Positions 15,789 through 24,789 of a DNA stretch of 64,000 nt are shown here, piece after piece. The notes under the pieces are model-generated. The model worked only from the letters and a program-made list of their open reading frames with translations. It was not told the origin of the DNA and ran no database searches. A program made the position numbers and the translations under genes. Source of the stretch: JAVZLQ01 sp049972525 (GTDB lineage Archaea > Thermoproteota > Bathyarchaeia > Bathyarchaeales > Bathycorpusculaceae); NCBI GenBank assembly GCA_049972525.1, contig JBMFKI010000004.1, positions 42,923-106,922 of the forward strand. Reading direction: 5' to 3'. How positions within the stretch are numbered: the stretch's first letter is position 1; each line of letters starts with the position of its first letter.

Positions 15789-18599
15789 CTAACTGCTAAC
15801 AGCCTCTGCCTCCTTCTGCTCCTGCTGCGTAGAGCTAAACGCCAGATTTTGTGTTTCTTTTGAGGCTTGTTCTGTTTTTAGGCATTGCAAAGGCAATTCC
15901 TCTTCTTTCAGATTTAGGACCCCCTTAACTGTGCCGTCCTCCATGTACTTAAGTTCAAAGCCCATCTTCCTCACAAGGTTTATAGCCCTATAATTGTCCG
16001 GAAGCATTATACCGTAAAGCGTTTCAACACCCATATCCTTGCATATCTCAATAACGTAATCAACCATCTTTGTGCCAAGCCCCAGCCCCTGCCACGGATC
16101 AGCCACTATAAAGGCTATTTCGCCAGACTTTCTGTCTGGTTCTAAGCTAACTCTTGTAACGCCCAGTATTCTTCTTCGCCCATCCTCGTTAAGCTCGGCG
16201 ACTATGGCTATTTCCCTATCATAGTCGATGTTGCAGTAGCGCACGCGCACCTCATGCGGCGTGTCCTTAATTATCTGGAAGAACCTATAGCGTATGGATT
16301 CTTCTGAGAAGTTTTGGAACATTTCGAGCCATAATGGTTCATCTTCAGGCTTTATTGGCCTTAGGAGTACTGTGCGTCCGTCACGCATCCGCCACAATGT
16401 CTCATATTTCTTGGGATACGGGCTTATAACAAGGTGCTGATGTGGCTCAAGCCTTTGGAATACAAGTTGCTTGTCAATCACGATTCTTGCGTCAAGGGCA
16501 TAGGCGTCCTTCTCATTGACCAGAAGCGGATTTATGTCAACCTCCTTTAACTGTGGAAAATCGACAAGCAACTGCGAGAAAAGTAAGATTATTTCTTCAA
16601 GCCGCTTTACGTTTGCTGGAGGCACGTTCCGATAGCCCTTCAAAAGCTGATAAACCTTTGTTTCCTCCATTAGACGCCTAACCAACGTCTGGTTTAACGG
16701 TGGAAGTCCTATGGAAAAATCTTTAAACAGCTCTACGCCTATGCCGCCCATGCCGAAAAGAATTACTGGTCCAAAAAGTGGGTCAGTTTTTGCCCCAAGT
16801 ATGACTTCGTATCCTTGCCTCTTTATCATTGGTTGAACGGTGACGCCGAGAATTTCCGCTTCTGGATTATAGTTTTTTGCATTGCGTATAATCTGCTCGA
16901 ATGCCTCTCTAACTTCCGCTTCACTCTTTAGGTCAAGGAAAACTCCGCCAGCGTCAGTCTTGTGAACAATCTGCGGAGACAGGATTTTAAGCACAACAGG
17001 GTAACCGATCTGACATGCGAAGGCTGCAGCTTCATCTGCAGTTTTCGCTATAAGTGTTTTCACGGATGGAAAGCCGTAGTACTCCAGCATCTTTTTTGCT
17101 TCAACCTCTGTTAGAAGCTCACGGTTTTCCATGGCAGCATTTCTCATTATGACTTGAATTGGACGTTTTGGTGGTGAAACGTCAACTGGGAGCTCTTCTG
17201 GAGTTTCATACAACAATTCAAGGTTGCGCTTGTACTGGTACATGTAAAGGTAAGTCTTTATTGCTTGTTCTGGCGTTGAGTATGTTGGAATATCGTTTTC
17301 GTTGAAAATACGATTAGCTTCTTCCACGGCCGCGTAACCCATAAATGATGTAAGCACTGTCTTGTTTTGGTACGCCATGTTTTTGTAAACTTCAACTATG
17401 CCCTTCGCTATTTCAACTGGTTCTGCAACCGCTTGAGCAGTGTAAATTATTAGGATGCCGTCGACATTCTCGTCTTTTAAGCAAGCCTCAAAAACCGCCT
17501 TGTAGCGGTCAGCCTTTGCATCACCTAAAATGTCTATAGGGTTTCCTCGGCTCCAGTAATGCGGCAATATGCTGTTAAGAAACTCCATGGTTTTTGGACT
17601 AAGCTTCGCCAGTTTTCCTCCCCTTGCAATGAGTGCATCGGTAGCCATGACGCCTGGACCTCCAGCGTTGGTGATTATTGCAAGGTTTGGACCCTTCGGG
17701 AGTGGTTGTAAACCTAAAACTTCTGCACAGTTGAATAGGTCTGCTATTTCCTCGACGCGTACAATTCCTGCACGCTTAAACGCTGCATCATAGACGTCGT
17801 CTTCTCCGGTCATTGAACCAGTGTGCGAAGCAGCAGCCTTTGCACTCTCACCGAATTTTCCTGCCTTAACAACAATTATTGGTTTCGTTCTTGCAAAGTG
17901 TCTAGCGGCGCTCATGAATTTCCTAGCGTCTGTTATCCCTTCAACATACATGAGTATACTTCTAGTCTTCGGGTCTGTTCCAAAATAGTCTATTAAATCG
18001 CCAAAATCCACATCAATCATCGAGCCTACGGAGACGAAGTTGCTGAAGCCAATGTTCTCATGCATAGCCCAATCAAGTATTGCCGCACCCAAAGCGCCAC
18101 TTTGGCTTATAAAAGCAATGTTGCCCTGCTTAGGCATCTTGCTTATGAAAGTTGCGTTCAGCTTGTTGCTTGGGCGGATTATTCCCAAACAGTTTGGTCC
18201 AACAATGCGCAAGTCATACTTCTTCTTTATCTCCAAAATTTTGTCTTCTAATGCTTTACCTTCTGGACCAACTTCCTTAAAACCAGCGCTTATTATGATT
18301 ATGCCCTTTATTCCAGCCTTTCCACATTGCTCAACAATGTCTGGAACGGTTTTCGCCGGAGTGGCGATGATGGCCAAATCAACAGTTTCTGGAATCTGCT
18401 CTACAGACTGATACGCTTTTAACCCCAAAACCTCACTCTTGTGAATGTTGACAGGGTGAAGTTTACCCTCAAAACCAAAATCCATAAAGTTCTTCATCAA
18501 AGCGTATCCAACGCTTCCTTCTTCGTCGCTTGCGCCTATTATTGCTACACTTTTAGGGCTGAAAATCTTATCAAGATAAGTTGTAACCAAATCGACCAA
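15789..18599 (-). CDS. ADP-forming acyl-CoA synthetase (alpha-beta fusion) with C-terminal GNAT acetyltransferase
   Basis: 936 residues. In order: CoA-binding fold (SVAIIGAS near 17), succinyl-CoA ligase-like flavodoxin domains with the phospho-histidine segment ASHTGSMTGED near 260-270, an ATP-grasp domain (about 490-720; ends VDINPLLVNE), and a GNAT domain (about 755-905; PWQGLGLGTKMVDY is the acetyl-CoA loop). With the catalytic His kept, it may make acetate and ATP from acetyl-CoA, fitting the nearby beta-oxidation genes. The same layout occurs in Pat/PatZ protein acetyltransferases, so lysine acetylation of partner enzymes is the alternative. The TTG start is uncertain; no better one is obvious. 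Confidence 0.85.
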   Translation of the reverse strand: MVDLVTTYLDKIFSPKSVAIIGASDEEGSVGYALMKNFMDFGFEGKLHPVNIHKSEVLGLKAYQSVEQIPETVDLAIIATPAKTVPDIVEQCGKAGIKGIIIISAGFKEVGPEGKALEDKILEIKKKYDLRIVGPNCLGIIRPSNKLNATFISKMPKQGNIAFISQSGALGAAILDWAMHENIGFSNFVSVGSMIDVDFGDLIDYFGTDPKTRSILMYVEGITDARKFMSAARHFARTKPIIVVKAGKFGESAKAAASHTGSMTGEDDVYDAAFKRAGIVRVEEIADLFNCAEVLGLQPLPKGPNLAIITNAGGPGVMATDALIARGGKLAKLSPKTMEFLNSILPHYWSRGNPIDILGDAKADRYKAVFEACLKDENVDGILIIYTAQAVAEPVEIAKGIVEVYKNMAYQNKTVLTSFMGYAAVEEANRIFNENDIPTYSTPEQAIKTYLYMYQYKRNLELLYETPEELPVDVSPPKRPIQVIMRNAAMENRELLTEVEAKKMLEYYGFPSVKTLIAKTADEAAAFACQIGYPVVLKILSPQIVHKTDAGGVFLDLKSEAEVREAFEQIIRNAKNYNPEAEILGVTVQPMIKRQGYEVILGAKTDPLFGPVILFGMGGIGVELFKDFSIGLPPLNQTLVRRLMEETKVYQLLKGYRNVPPANVKRLEEIILLFSQLLVDFPQLKEVDINPLLVNEKDAYALDARIVIDKQLVFQRLEPHQHLVISPYPKKYETLWRMRDGRTVLLRPIKPEDEPLWLEMFQNFSEESIRYRFFQIIKDTPHEVRVRYCNIDYDREIAIVAELNEDGRRRILGVTRVSLEPDRKSGEIAFIVADPWQGLGLGTKMVDYVIEICKDMGVETLYGIMLPDNYRAINLVRKMGFELKYMEDGTVKGVLNLKEEELPLQCLKTEQASKETQNLAFSSTQQEQKEAEAVSS

Positions 18600-18762
18600 C
18601 CATCCCAGCTTGGATGTGGATGTGAAAAGGAAGCAGAAATTAAAACTTTATGCCACATAAATCACATTTTGCTTGCAAAAATGCAGTGAAAACTATAGGG
18701 GAGGGGTTAGAAATCGAATAGACCTCCTAGGCAGCTACAATTCGCCTTTATCGAAAACTAAA

Positions 18763-20175
18763 CTACTTCTTTTTCATTAAATATTCATGAATCGCTCTTG
18801 CTGCCCTTTTGCCAGCGCCCATGGCACTTATCACAGTCGCTTCGCCTGTTACTATGTCACCTCCAGCGTAGACCCCTTCAATGTTTGTTTTGCCATTCTC
18901 ATCCGCCACAATCGTGCCCCACTTTGTAACCGCTAAGCCTTCAGTTGTACGCTGAATAATCGGGTTTGGTGTTCGCCCAATCGCAACGATAACGGTGTCC
19001 ACATCCATCGTGAATTCTGAACCCTTAACTGGAACTGGTCTTCGCCTTCCACTCTCATCTGGAGGCCCAAGCTCCATGCATATGCATTCCATCTGTTTAA
19101 CCCAACCCTTCTCATCGCCAATAAACCTTGTTGGGTTAGCCAAAAACTTGCAGATTATTCCCTCTTCCTCAGCGTTTTCAATTTCCTCCTTCCGCGCTGG
19201 CATTTCCTCCCTAGAACGGCGGTAGACTATGCAAACTTCCTCGGCGCCTAGGCGAAGTGCTGAACGAGCAGAGTCCATTGCGACATTTCCGCCGCCTATA
19301 ACCGCCACATGCTTTCCAATTCTTATCGGCGTGTCATACTCTGGAAAAGCGTAAGACTTCATCAGGTTGACCCTAATCAAGAACTCGTTTGCAGAGTAGA
19401 TTCCACCTAAATCCTCTCCAGGCACGCCTAAAAAGGCTGGCAGACCGGCGCCTGTGCCTATAAAAACAGCGTCGAAGCCCCTTTCCTTCAGCAGTTCTGG
19501 AATTGTATGAATTCTCCCAATAAGGTAGCCCATGCGAAACTCAACACCAAGCTTCTTAATGTAGTCAACTTCAGCTTGAACTATGCTTTTTGGTAAACGA
19601 AACTCTGGAATACCATAAACTAAAACCCCACCTGGAAGATGCAGAGCCTCAAAAATTACAACTTCATGACCAAGCTTTGCTAAGTCAGCAGCAGCCGTTA
19701 AGCCGGCTGGTCCGGCGCCTATTATTGCAACCCTCTTTCCAGTTGGAGGCGCCCTTTCTGGAACACTTATGCCTTTTGCTCTTTCCCAGTCTGCAACAAA
19801 CCTTTCGAGGCGCCCTATGCTAACAGGGTCTCCAACCTTTCCGAGAACACAGAATTTTTGACATTGCTCCTCTTGAGGGCACACCCTTCCGCATATTGCC
19901 GGAAGACTGTTCTTCTCCTTTATTTTCTTCACGGACTCTTCAAATTTTCCTTCCCTCAAGAGCTTTATAAACGCTGGAATGTCTATTTCAACAGGGCAGC
20001 CAGTAACGCATTGCGGCTTTGGACATTGGAGACAGCGGTTTGCTTCCGCTATGGCTTGCTCCTCCGTGTAACCTAAAGCAACCTCGTTGAAGTTTCGCCT
20101 TCGAACTTCTGGCTTCTGCTTAGGCATCGGCACGGCTTCTTTCCGAATTTTGGGTTTAGGCTTGGCTTCCGCCAC
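18763..20175 (-). CDS. nfnB: NfnB/SudA-like NADPH-dependent flavoprotein, large subunit
   Basis: 470 residues. N-terminal GltD-type cysteines (CLQCPKPQCVTGCP near 48-60; CGRVCPQEEQCQKFC near 95-110) bind two [4Fe-4S] clusters. An FAD motif GAGPAG lies near 153 and an NADPH motif GGGNVA near 290, with the YRRSREEMPAR segment. With the small subunit next door it forms NfnAB, which couples ferredoxin and NADH oxidation to NADP reduction, or the related sulfide dehydrogenase SudAB. The GTG start has AGGAGG eight bases before it, and the gene overlaps the nfnA end by 20 bases. Confidence 0.92.
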   Translation of the reverse strand: MAEAKPKPKIRKEAVPMPKQKPEVRRRNFNEVALGYTEEQAIAEANRCLQCPKPQCVTGCPVEIDIPAFIKLLREGKFEESVKKIKEKNSLPAICGRVCPQEEQCQKFCVLGKVGDPVSIGRLERFVADWERAKGISVPERAPPTGKRVAIIGAGPAGLTAAADLAKLGHEVVIFEALHLPGGVLVYGIPEFRLPKSIVQAEVDYIKKLGVEFRMGYLIGRIHTIPELLKERGFDAVFIGTGAGLPAFLGVPGEDLGGIYSANEFLIRVNLMKSYAFPEYDTPIRIGKHVAVIGGGNVAMDSARSALRLGAEEVCIVYRRSREEMPARKEEIENAEEEGIICKFLANPTRFIGDEKGWVKQMECICMELGPPDESGRRRPVPVKGSEFTMDVDTVIVAIGRTPNPIIQRTTEGLAVTKWGTIVADENGKTNIEGVYAGGDIVTGEATVISAMGAGKRAARAIHEYLMKKK

Positions 20176-21001
20176 AACCGCAACCTCCTAGCCTCTCCCA
20201 AACTAGGGAGCTTAAGCGCTCTTCTGGAAGGAACATCCTCTGTCTCTTTATCAAACCGTCAAAGTCAACAGAGTGCCCATCAAATTCAGGTCCATCAACA
20301 CAAGCGAACTTCATCTTTCCGCCAACTGTTACTCTGCAGACGCCGCACATACCCATGCCGTCAACCATTATAGGCATTAAAGTCACAATTGTCGGCACGC
20401 CAAAGGGCTTCGTTATCTCACAAACATTCTTCATCATAACAACTGGACCCATAGCAATGCAACGGTCAAACCCTTCCTTTTCAAGAAGCCCCCTTAAGAA
20501 GCCAAGACCCTTATAGCCTTTCGAGCCATCATCAGTTGCCACATAAAACCTATCGCTTAATGCTTTCACTTCATCTTCAAAAAACAGCAGCTCCTTTATT
20601 CTTGCACCAATGACTGTTGTAACCTTGTTGCCAGCCTCTTTCAGGGCTTTTACTTGCAAGAGCATCGGGGCAATCATAACTCCGCCGCTGACACATAAAA
20701 CATTTCCAAAGTTCCTAATTTCTGAAGGATTCCCAAGAGGACCAGTAATGCTGCTTATACTGTCGCCTTCCTTTAGAAGACCAAGCTGCTTTGTTGTTTT
20801 TCCAACTTCGTTAAAAACGAATGTTATCGTCCCATTATCTCGGTCATAACCAGCTATTGTTAATGGAATGCGCTCGCCCTTTTCGCCTAAAATTAGTATT
20901 ATGAACTGCCCTGGATGCGCCTTCTCAGCTATGTCTGGAGCTTTAACTTCGAAAAGTTTGATTTTTGGAGCTAACTCCCTTTTTGCAACAATTTCATACA
21001 C
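20156..21001 (-). CDS. nfnA: NfnA/SudB-like ferredoxin-NAD(P) reductase, small subunit
   Basis: 281 residues. The order is an FAD-binding barrel (PLTIAGY region), an NAD-binding fold (VSGGVMIAPML near 112) and a C-terminal [2Fe-2S] motif CGVCRV plus ACVDGPEFDGH. This is the NADH-side subunit of NfnAB. The frame is open to a TTG at 21025, but GGAGG lies eight bases before a GTG at 21001, and families start at this YEIVAKREL point, so 21001 is preferred. It overlaps the upstream ferredoxin/MvhD gene by 8 bases. Confidence 0.9.
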   Translation of the reverse strand: MYEIVAKRELAPKIKLFEVKAPDIAEKAHPGQFIILILGEKGERIPLTIAGYDRDNGTITFVFNEVGKTTKQLGLLKEGDSISSITGPLGNPSEIRNFGNVLCVSGGVMIAPMLLQVKALKEAGNKVTTVIGARIKELLFFEDEVKALSDRFYVATDDGSKGYKGLGFLRGLLEKEGFDRCIAMGPVVMMKNVCEITKPFGVPTIVTLMPIMVDGMGMCGVCRVTVGGKMKFACVDGPEFDGHSVDFDGLIKRQRMFLPEERLSSLVWERLGGCGCGGSQA

Positions 21002-22226
21002 TTTTCTTTGCCTCCGAAGTTTCAATTTTTAAAGCAGGCATCAAAGCTATCTTCTTGAAAAACTCCTCAAATTTCTTGTTGAATTCTCCAACACAACGAG
21101 GTGAAACCGTGAAAAGCTCAAAACGTTCAAGAAGCCCCCTCTTTTTCAGAAAATCTTTAAGCACATCCACATTTCTCTCGGCTGTTTCCCTTCCCTCTTG
21201 AAGTTTGCAGTCCTCAGCCGAGCAGACAACAGCCATTACGCCGTCAAAGCCGCTGTGCAAAGCTTCAACAACATGAACTGGGTCAAGAGACTTAAAACAT
21301 GGAATCTCCATGGCTACAGCTCTCTTCTTGAAAAGTAGGCATTCTGGGTCGTCTAGGCACGAAAAGTCTGACCATTGACAGCAGAAAACGAGGATCGATG
21401 GAAAGTTGGCTTCCGCCTTCAATTTTCTGGCAGCTTCGCCATAAAGCCTTATCAACCTGCTAATGTTTTCAAACTCGAAACCCTCAACCTGAATTGCCAA
21501 ATGTGGACAAACGAGTGCGCAGGCGCCGCATCCCATGCACGCTTCTTGAATTATTTTTGGCGTTGCAAACTCTTCAGCTTCTATCGCGCCGTATGGACAT
21601 ATGAAAACGCATTTGTCGCAGCCGACGCATTTTTCAGTGTCGTAAACAGCTTTATGCGAGTACTTAATAACCTTCAAAGCGTCTTTACTGAAGCCCAACT
21701 GCTCAAGCACGGCCTTGCCAAGCATAAGCCTTCTAGTGTTGATTTTTGTTCCCCTTTTAAAGCGGCAGAACTCGTCTTCACATTGTATGGAAACAACATA
21801 TTTTACGCCAGAGTTCAAAGCCTTAAAAATAAATTCTGTCGGCACCCGCCCTGAGCACGGTATACGTAGGGGAATATAATCCCTTATTTTCAAGCCTTGG
21901 CTTTCAAGTATTTCTTCAATTTTGCATGTTGCTGGCGAGTTGCCGCGGCACATGAGAACAAGTGTGTCGCTTCCTTTTTTCTCGCGTATGCGGTTAAGAT
22001 ATCCTATCAGATTATCATAACTGTAATAGACAATTTCTATGGCAAGCGAGGGACAAGCACTGTAGCAGATTCCGCAAACTTGGCACTTCTGAATGTCAAT
22101 TTCGAAGTTGCCGCTTTCCAAATCCCGCCTTATAGCCTCATAGGGGCAGACGGAATAACAAACTGCACATTTACTGCAATAATCCTGATTTATGCGTACA
22201 GCGGCTGCACACGCCTCCTCACTCAT
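20994..22226 (-). CDS. Ferredoxin-MvhD-ferredoxin-MvhD four-module iron-sulfur protein
   Basis: 410 residues from the ATG at 22226 (GGAG nine bases upstream; an in-frame GTG lies at 22241). Residues of about 12-70 hold two [4Fe-4S] ferredoxin motifs. Residues 85-200 form an MvhD-like domain with all five cysteines (LMC, ATC, IPCSG, IQC, EFC), 205-262 another pair of ferredoxin motifs, and 290-395 a second MvhD-like domain (FCC, SC, IPC, VVC, EDC). It has no flavin or nucleotide fold, so it looks like an electron wire with up to four [4Fe-4S] and two [2Fe-2S] clusters. It overlaps nfnA, suggesting a larger Nfn complex. The duplication is clear; the function is inference. Confidence 0.87.
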   Translation of the reverse strand: MSEEACAAAVRINQDYCSKCAVCYSVCPYEAIRRDLESGNFEIDIQKCQVCGICYSACPSLAIEIVYYSYDNLIGYLNRIREKKGSDTLVLMCRGNSPATCKIEEILESQGLKIRDYIPLRIPCSGRVPTEFIFKALNSGVKYVVSIQCEDEFCRFKRGTKINTRRLMLGKAVLEQLGFSKDALKVIKYSHKAVYDTEKCVGCDKCVFICPYGAIEAEEFATPKIIQEACMGCGACALVCPHLAIQVEGFEFENISRLIRLYGEAARKLKAEANFPSILVFCCQWSDFSCLDDPECLLFKKRAVAMEIPCFKSLDPVHVVEALHSGFDGVMAVVCSAEDCKLQEGRETAERNVDVLKDFLKKRGLLERFELFTVSPRCVGEFNKKFEEFFKKIALMPALKIETSEAKKSV

Positions 22227-22330
22227 GAAACATTTCTCCACCGTTCTAGTGAAACTTGCCTTATGATTAATACATAGGCTTAGAAGATTTTTGAGGCATC
22301 TCCAATGATATAATAGTTTTGGAGCACAAC

Positions 22331-23266
22331 CTATGGTTTATAATAGTAAGGTCTACGAATAAAGCCATAAGCTTCAACAGCCGCGGTTATGCCTTGACCA
22401 ACAGCTGTTCCAACTTGCTTCACCGGGTGATTCGTAACGTCTCCAGCAGCGTAAACCCCAGGAATGTTTGTTCTTTGACGAATGTCAACTATGATGTAGC
22501 CTTCTTCATTTACAGCTACGCCTGCTTCTTTGGCTATTTGGCTGTTCGGGTCTTCGCCTGCTTGGATGAAGACGCCGTCAACGGGCAGTTCTTTGATTTC
22601 GTCAGTTCTATTATTGAAAATTACAGCTTTATTTACGAGTTTTTCGCCCTTAATCTCCTTAACCTCAGTGTTCCACAAAATCTCCACATTATCCTTTCCT
22701 TTCAAAGCGTTCACAAGCGCTTCCTCAGCTCTAAATGCCTCCCGCCTATGAGAAACTTTAACTTCTCCTGCAAGCTCAGCTATATACAAAGCTGTCACAA
22801 CAGCAGCGTTTCCACCGCCAACAACAAGCACACGCTTACCCTTAAACAATGGCCCATCACAAATGCCACAGTAACTTACCCCCCTTCCAAGAAATTCTCT
22901 CTCACCAGGAACGCCTAATTCGCGATAACGCGAACCAGAAGCAATTATTAAGGCCTTCGCCTCATAAGTGGTTCTATTAGTTTTCACCAACTTCTTTTCA
23001 CCTTTCAAGTCTAAGCTTGAGACCCCCTCAAACTCGCGTATGGTGACACCAGCTTTCCTGCAGTGCGCCGCCATCCTCTGGGCTAACTCTACGCCAATTA
23101 TACTTTCGAAGCCTGGATAATTCTCTATTTTGGGGGCGTCAGCAGCTGTGCCTCCAACAATTTTTTCCTCCAAAATCAACGTTTTAAGTCCGCTTCTCGC
23201 GCCGTAGATTCCAGCTGCTAATCCCGCGGCGCCGCCGCCCACGATTATCAGTTCCCAATTTTCCAT
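22331..23266 (-). CDS. trxB: Thioredoxin reductase-like flavoprotein
   Basis: 311 residues. FAD motif GGGAAG near 10, redox-active CGIC followed by DGP near 133-136, NAD(P) motif GGGNAA near 150 and the C-terminal GVYAAGDV FAD segment near 275: the TrxB layout and length. The ATG at 23266 has GGAGG nine bases upstream; the ATG at 23275 sits directly on that site and is rejected. The active site is CGIC rather than the common CATC. It sits between Hdr-type genes and may reduce a thioredoxin or small thiol using NAD(P)H or another donor. Confidence 0.9.
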   Translation of the reverse strand: MENWELIIVGGGAAGLAAGIYGARSGLKTLILEEKIVGGTAADAPKIENYPGFESIIGVELAQRMAAHCRKAGVTIREFEGVSSLDLKGEKKLVKTNRTTYEAKALIIASGSRYRELGVPGEREFLGRGVSYCGICDGPLFKGKRVLVVGGGNAAVVTALYIAELAGEVKVSHRREAFRAEEALVNALKGKDNVEILWNTEVKEIKGEKLVNKAVIFNNRTDEIKELPVDGVFIQAGEDPNSQIAKEAGVAVNEEGYIIVDIRQRTNIPGVYAAGDVTNHPVKQVGTAVGQGITAAVEAYGFIRRPYYYKP

Positions 23267-23362
23267 GAGGTACATCCTCCTTTTCTAATACTTTTGTTGT
23301 TTGCGCTTATCAAGCGTTCGCATTGTTTTAACTGCCTTCACCAATTTCAAAATTGAGTTCGC

Positions 23363-23581
23363 TTATTTCTGTTTCGTAGCATCGTTGGCATAGCCATCAA
23401 AATTTTCATACTCATCTTCATTAATTCCACTACCGCAAACTGAGCAGTAAAACTTCTTTCCGCCTTCCTCTTCGGAAACCTTACGCTTCTTCTTTTTCTG
23501 TTTCCCAAGCAAATCGCTAAATAATTTAGCCGCCACATTAACGTAAAACCATTTTGAACACAAATCAATAAAGGTTGACAC
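23363..23581 (-). CDS. Small protein with one visible CxxC pair
   Basis: 72 residues from a GTG sharing a base with the stop of the HdrD-like gene. A basic stretch (KQKKKKRK) precedes CSVC near residues 46-49. Only one CxxC pair is visible, so a full zinc site would need the N-terminal Cys or a dimer. No family recognised. The tight coupling favours a real gene. Confidence 0.45.
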   Translation of the reverse strand: MSTFIDLCSKWFYVNVAAKLFSDLLGKQKKKKRKVSEEEGGKKFYCSVCGSGINEDEYENFDGYANDATKQK

Positions 23582-24702
23582 TATATTGCTTGAGCAACAA
23601 GTTCGGCGATATCCATAACTTGGATTTTACCTTCATTACCAGTTGTTTTCACAGCATCCTCAATTGTCAAGAGACAGAATGGACAAGCTACGGCTAATAT
23701 TTCAGCGCCAGAGGCCACGGCGTCTTTGACGCGTATTTCCGCAAGCCTTGGTCCTGGAATGTCAACCCACATCCTTCCGCCTCCTCCCTCACAGCATAGG
23801 CTTCTGGCTCTTGAGCGGTCAAACTCTAAAAGTGTCACGCCCGGAATGCTTTCGATAACTTTGCGCGGTTCTTCGTATATGCCATTTTGCTTGCCTAGGA
23901 AGCATGGGTCATGGTAAATCACTTTCTTTTCCACTTCCTTTGTGAATGTCAGTTTCTTCTCATCTACCAGTTTGGCTAGCAGCTGTGAGTGGTGTAGCGG
24001 TTCAAAGTTTGATTGGTTGTAGCGGTTTTTGAAAGCATGAAAGCCGTGTGGACAGTTTGTAACGACTTGTTTAACTGCGTATTTATTGAAAATCTTCATG
24101 TTCTCCTCGACTAAGAATTCGAATAAGCCCTTTTCGCCCATGCCGTAAACTTCGCTTCCACAACAGTTTTCCTCTTCGCCTAAAACTCCAAAGTTTACTC
24201 CCGCTTTTTGAAGGCTTAAGACGAGACTTTTCGCAACGTTTTGGACACGTGGATCATAAGCCGACGTGCAACCTACATAGTATAGAATTTCTGCACCTTG
24301 AGAGATGTGTTTGACGTTTAAGCCTTGACTCCATTCGGCACGTTTGCTGCGAATTCTAGCCCACGGATTCCCATTTTTGAATATGCTTTCCAAAGCGTCG
24401 CGAATTGTTGGCGCTATCTGACCCTCTTCAACAGCCATGCTTCTAATGTCAATCAAAAATTCGTAGGGGTTCAAATCCTTGGGACAGCGAACACCACAAG
24501 TTGAGCACGTTGTGCAGCTCCACAACTCGTTTTGAGAGTGAATGGTTAGCCTGCCAAGAGCAGAAACTTCACGCATATAACGTCTAATGTTTAGGTTAGC
24601 CTTCTTTGAAACTGGGCAGCTGCCCGTGCACATTCCACATTGTATGCATTCAAGCAGCTTATGTTTTTGAATGAGCTCTTGAACGTTCATTCTAAACGTC
24701 AC
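23581..24702 (-). CDS. HdrD-like iron-sulfur oxidoreductase (HdrC-HdrB fusion type)
   Basis: 373 residues. Residues 15-75 carry two HdrC-type motifs (CIQCGMCTGSCP; CTTCSTCGVRCP), and 140-373 two CCG domains. The second CCG domain is complete (DPC, LCCEGGGG, CPFC). The first has GC, NCCG and CPHG, where the usual last cysteine of CPHC is glycine, so its cluster may be incomplete. Such proteins take electrons to or from disulfides, quinones or ETF. It is divergent from the hdrA-etf-acyl-CoA dehydrogenase genes, so it may be the ETF-linked acceptor. A TATA-like box about 26 bases upstream makes a leaderless GTG at 24702 likely; an ATG at 24690 is the alternative. Confidence 0.87.
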   Translation of the reverse strand: MTFRMNVQELIQKHKLLECIQCGMCTGSCPVSKKANLNIRRYMREVSALGRLTIHSQNELWSCTTCSTCGVRCPKDLNPYEFLIDIRSMAVEEGQIAPTIRDALESIFKNGNPWARIRSKRAEWSQGLNVKHISQGAEILYYVGCTSAYDPRVQNVAKSLVLSLQKAGVNFGVLGEEENCCGSEVYGMGEKGLFEFLVEENMKIFNKYAVKQVVTNCPHGFHAFKNRYNQSNFEPLHHSQLLAKLVDEKKLTFTKEVEKKVIYHDPCFLGKQNGIYEEPRKVIESIPGVTLLEFDRSRARSLCCEGGGGRMWVDIPGPRLAEIRVKDAVASGAEILAVACPFCLLTIEDAVKTTGNEGKIQVMDIAELVAQAI

Positions 24703-24724
24703 TTTGACTGATTTTTGGGAGTAA

Positions 24725-24737
24725 GATTTTTAATAAG
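24725..24737 (-). promoter_or_regulatory. TATA-like box in the divergent HdrD-like/HdrA region
   Basis: The minus strand reads CTTATTAAAAATC, centred about 28 bases from the GTG at 24702, as expected for a leaderless transcript. The same AT-rich stretch could serve the plus-strand hdrA gene, whose start is about 60 bases away. Confidence 0.45.
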
Positions 24738-24789
24738 TGTTTTCCTTCTATGAGTCAAAACGCACCATTAAATAATGGAGATCATCCTC

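Noticed and set aside
23347..23568. Alternative frame overlapping the small CxxC protein
   Set aside because: It has no domain, while the 23363-23581 frame has a CxxC pair and is coupled to the upstream stop codon.
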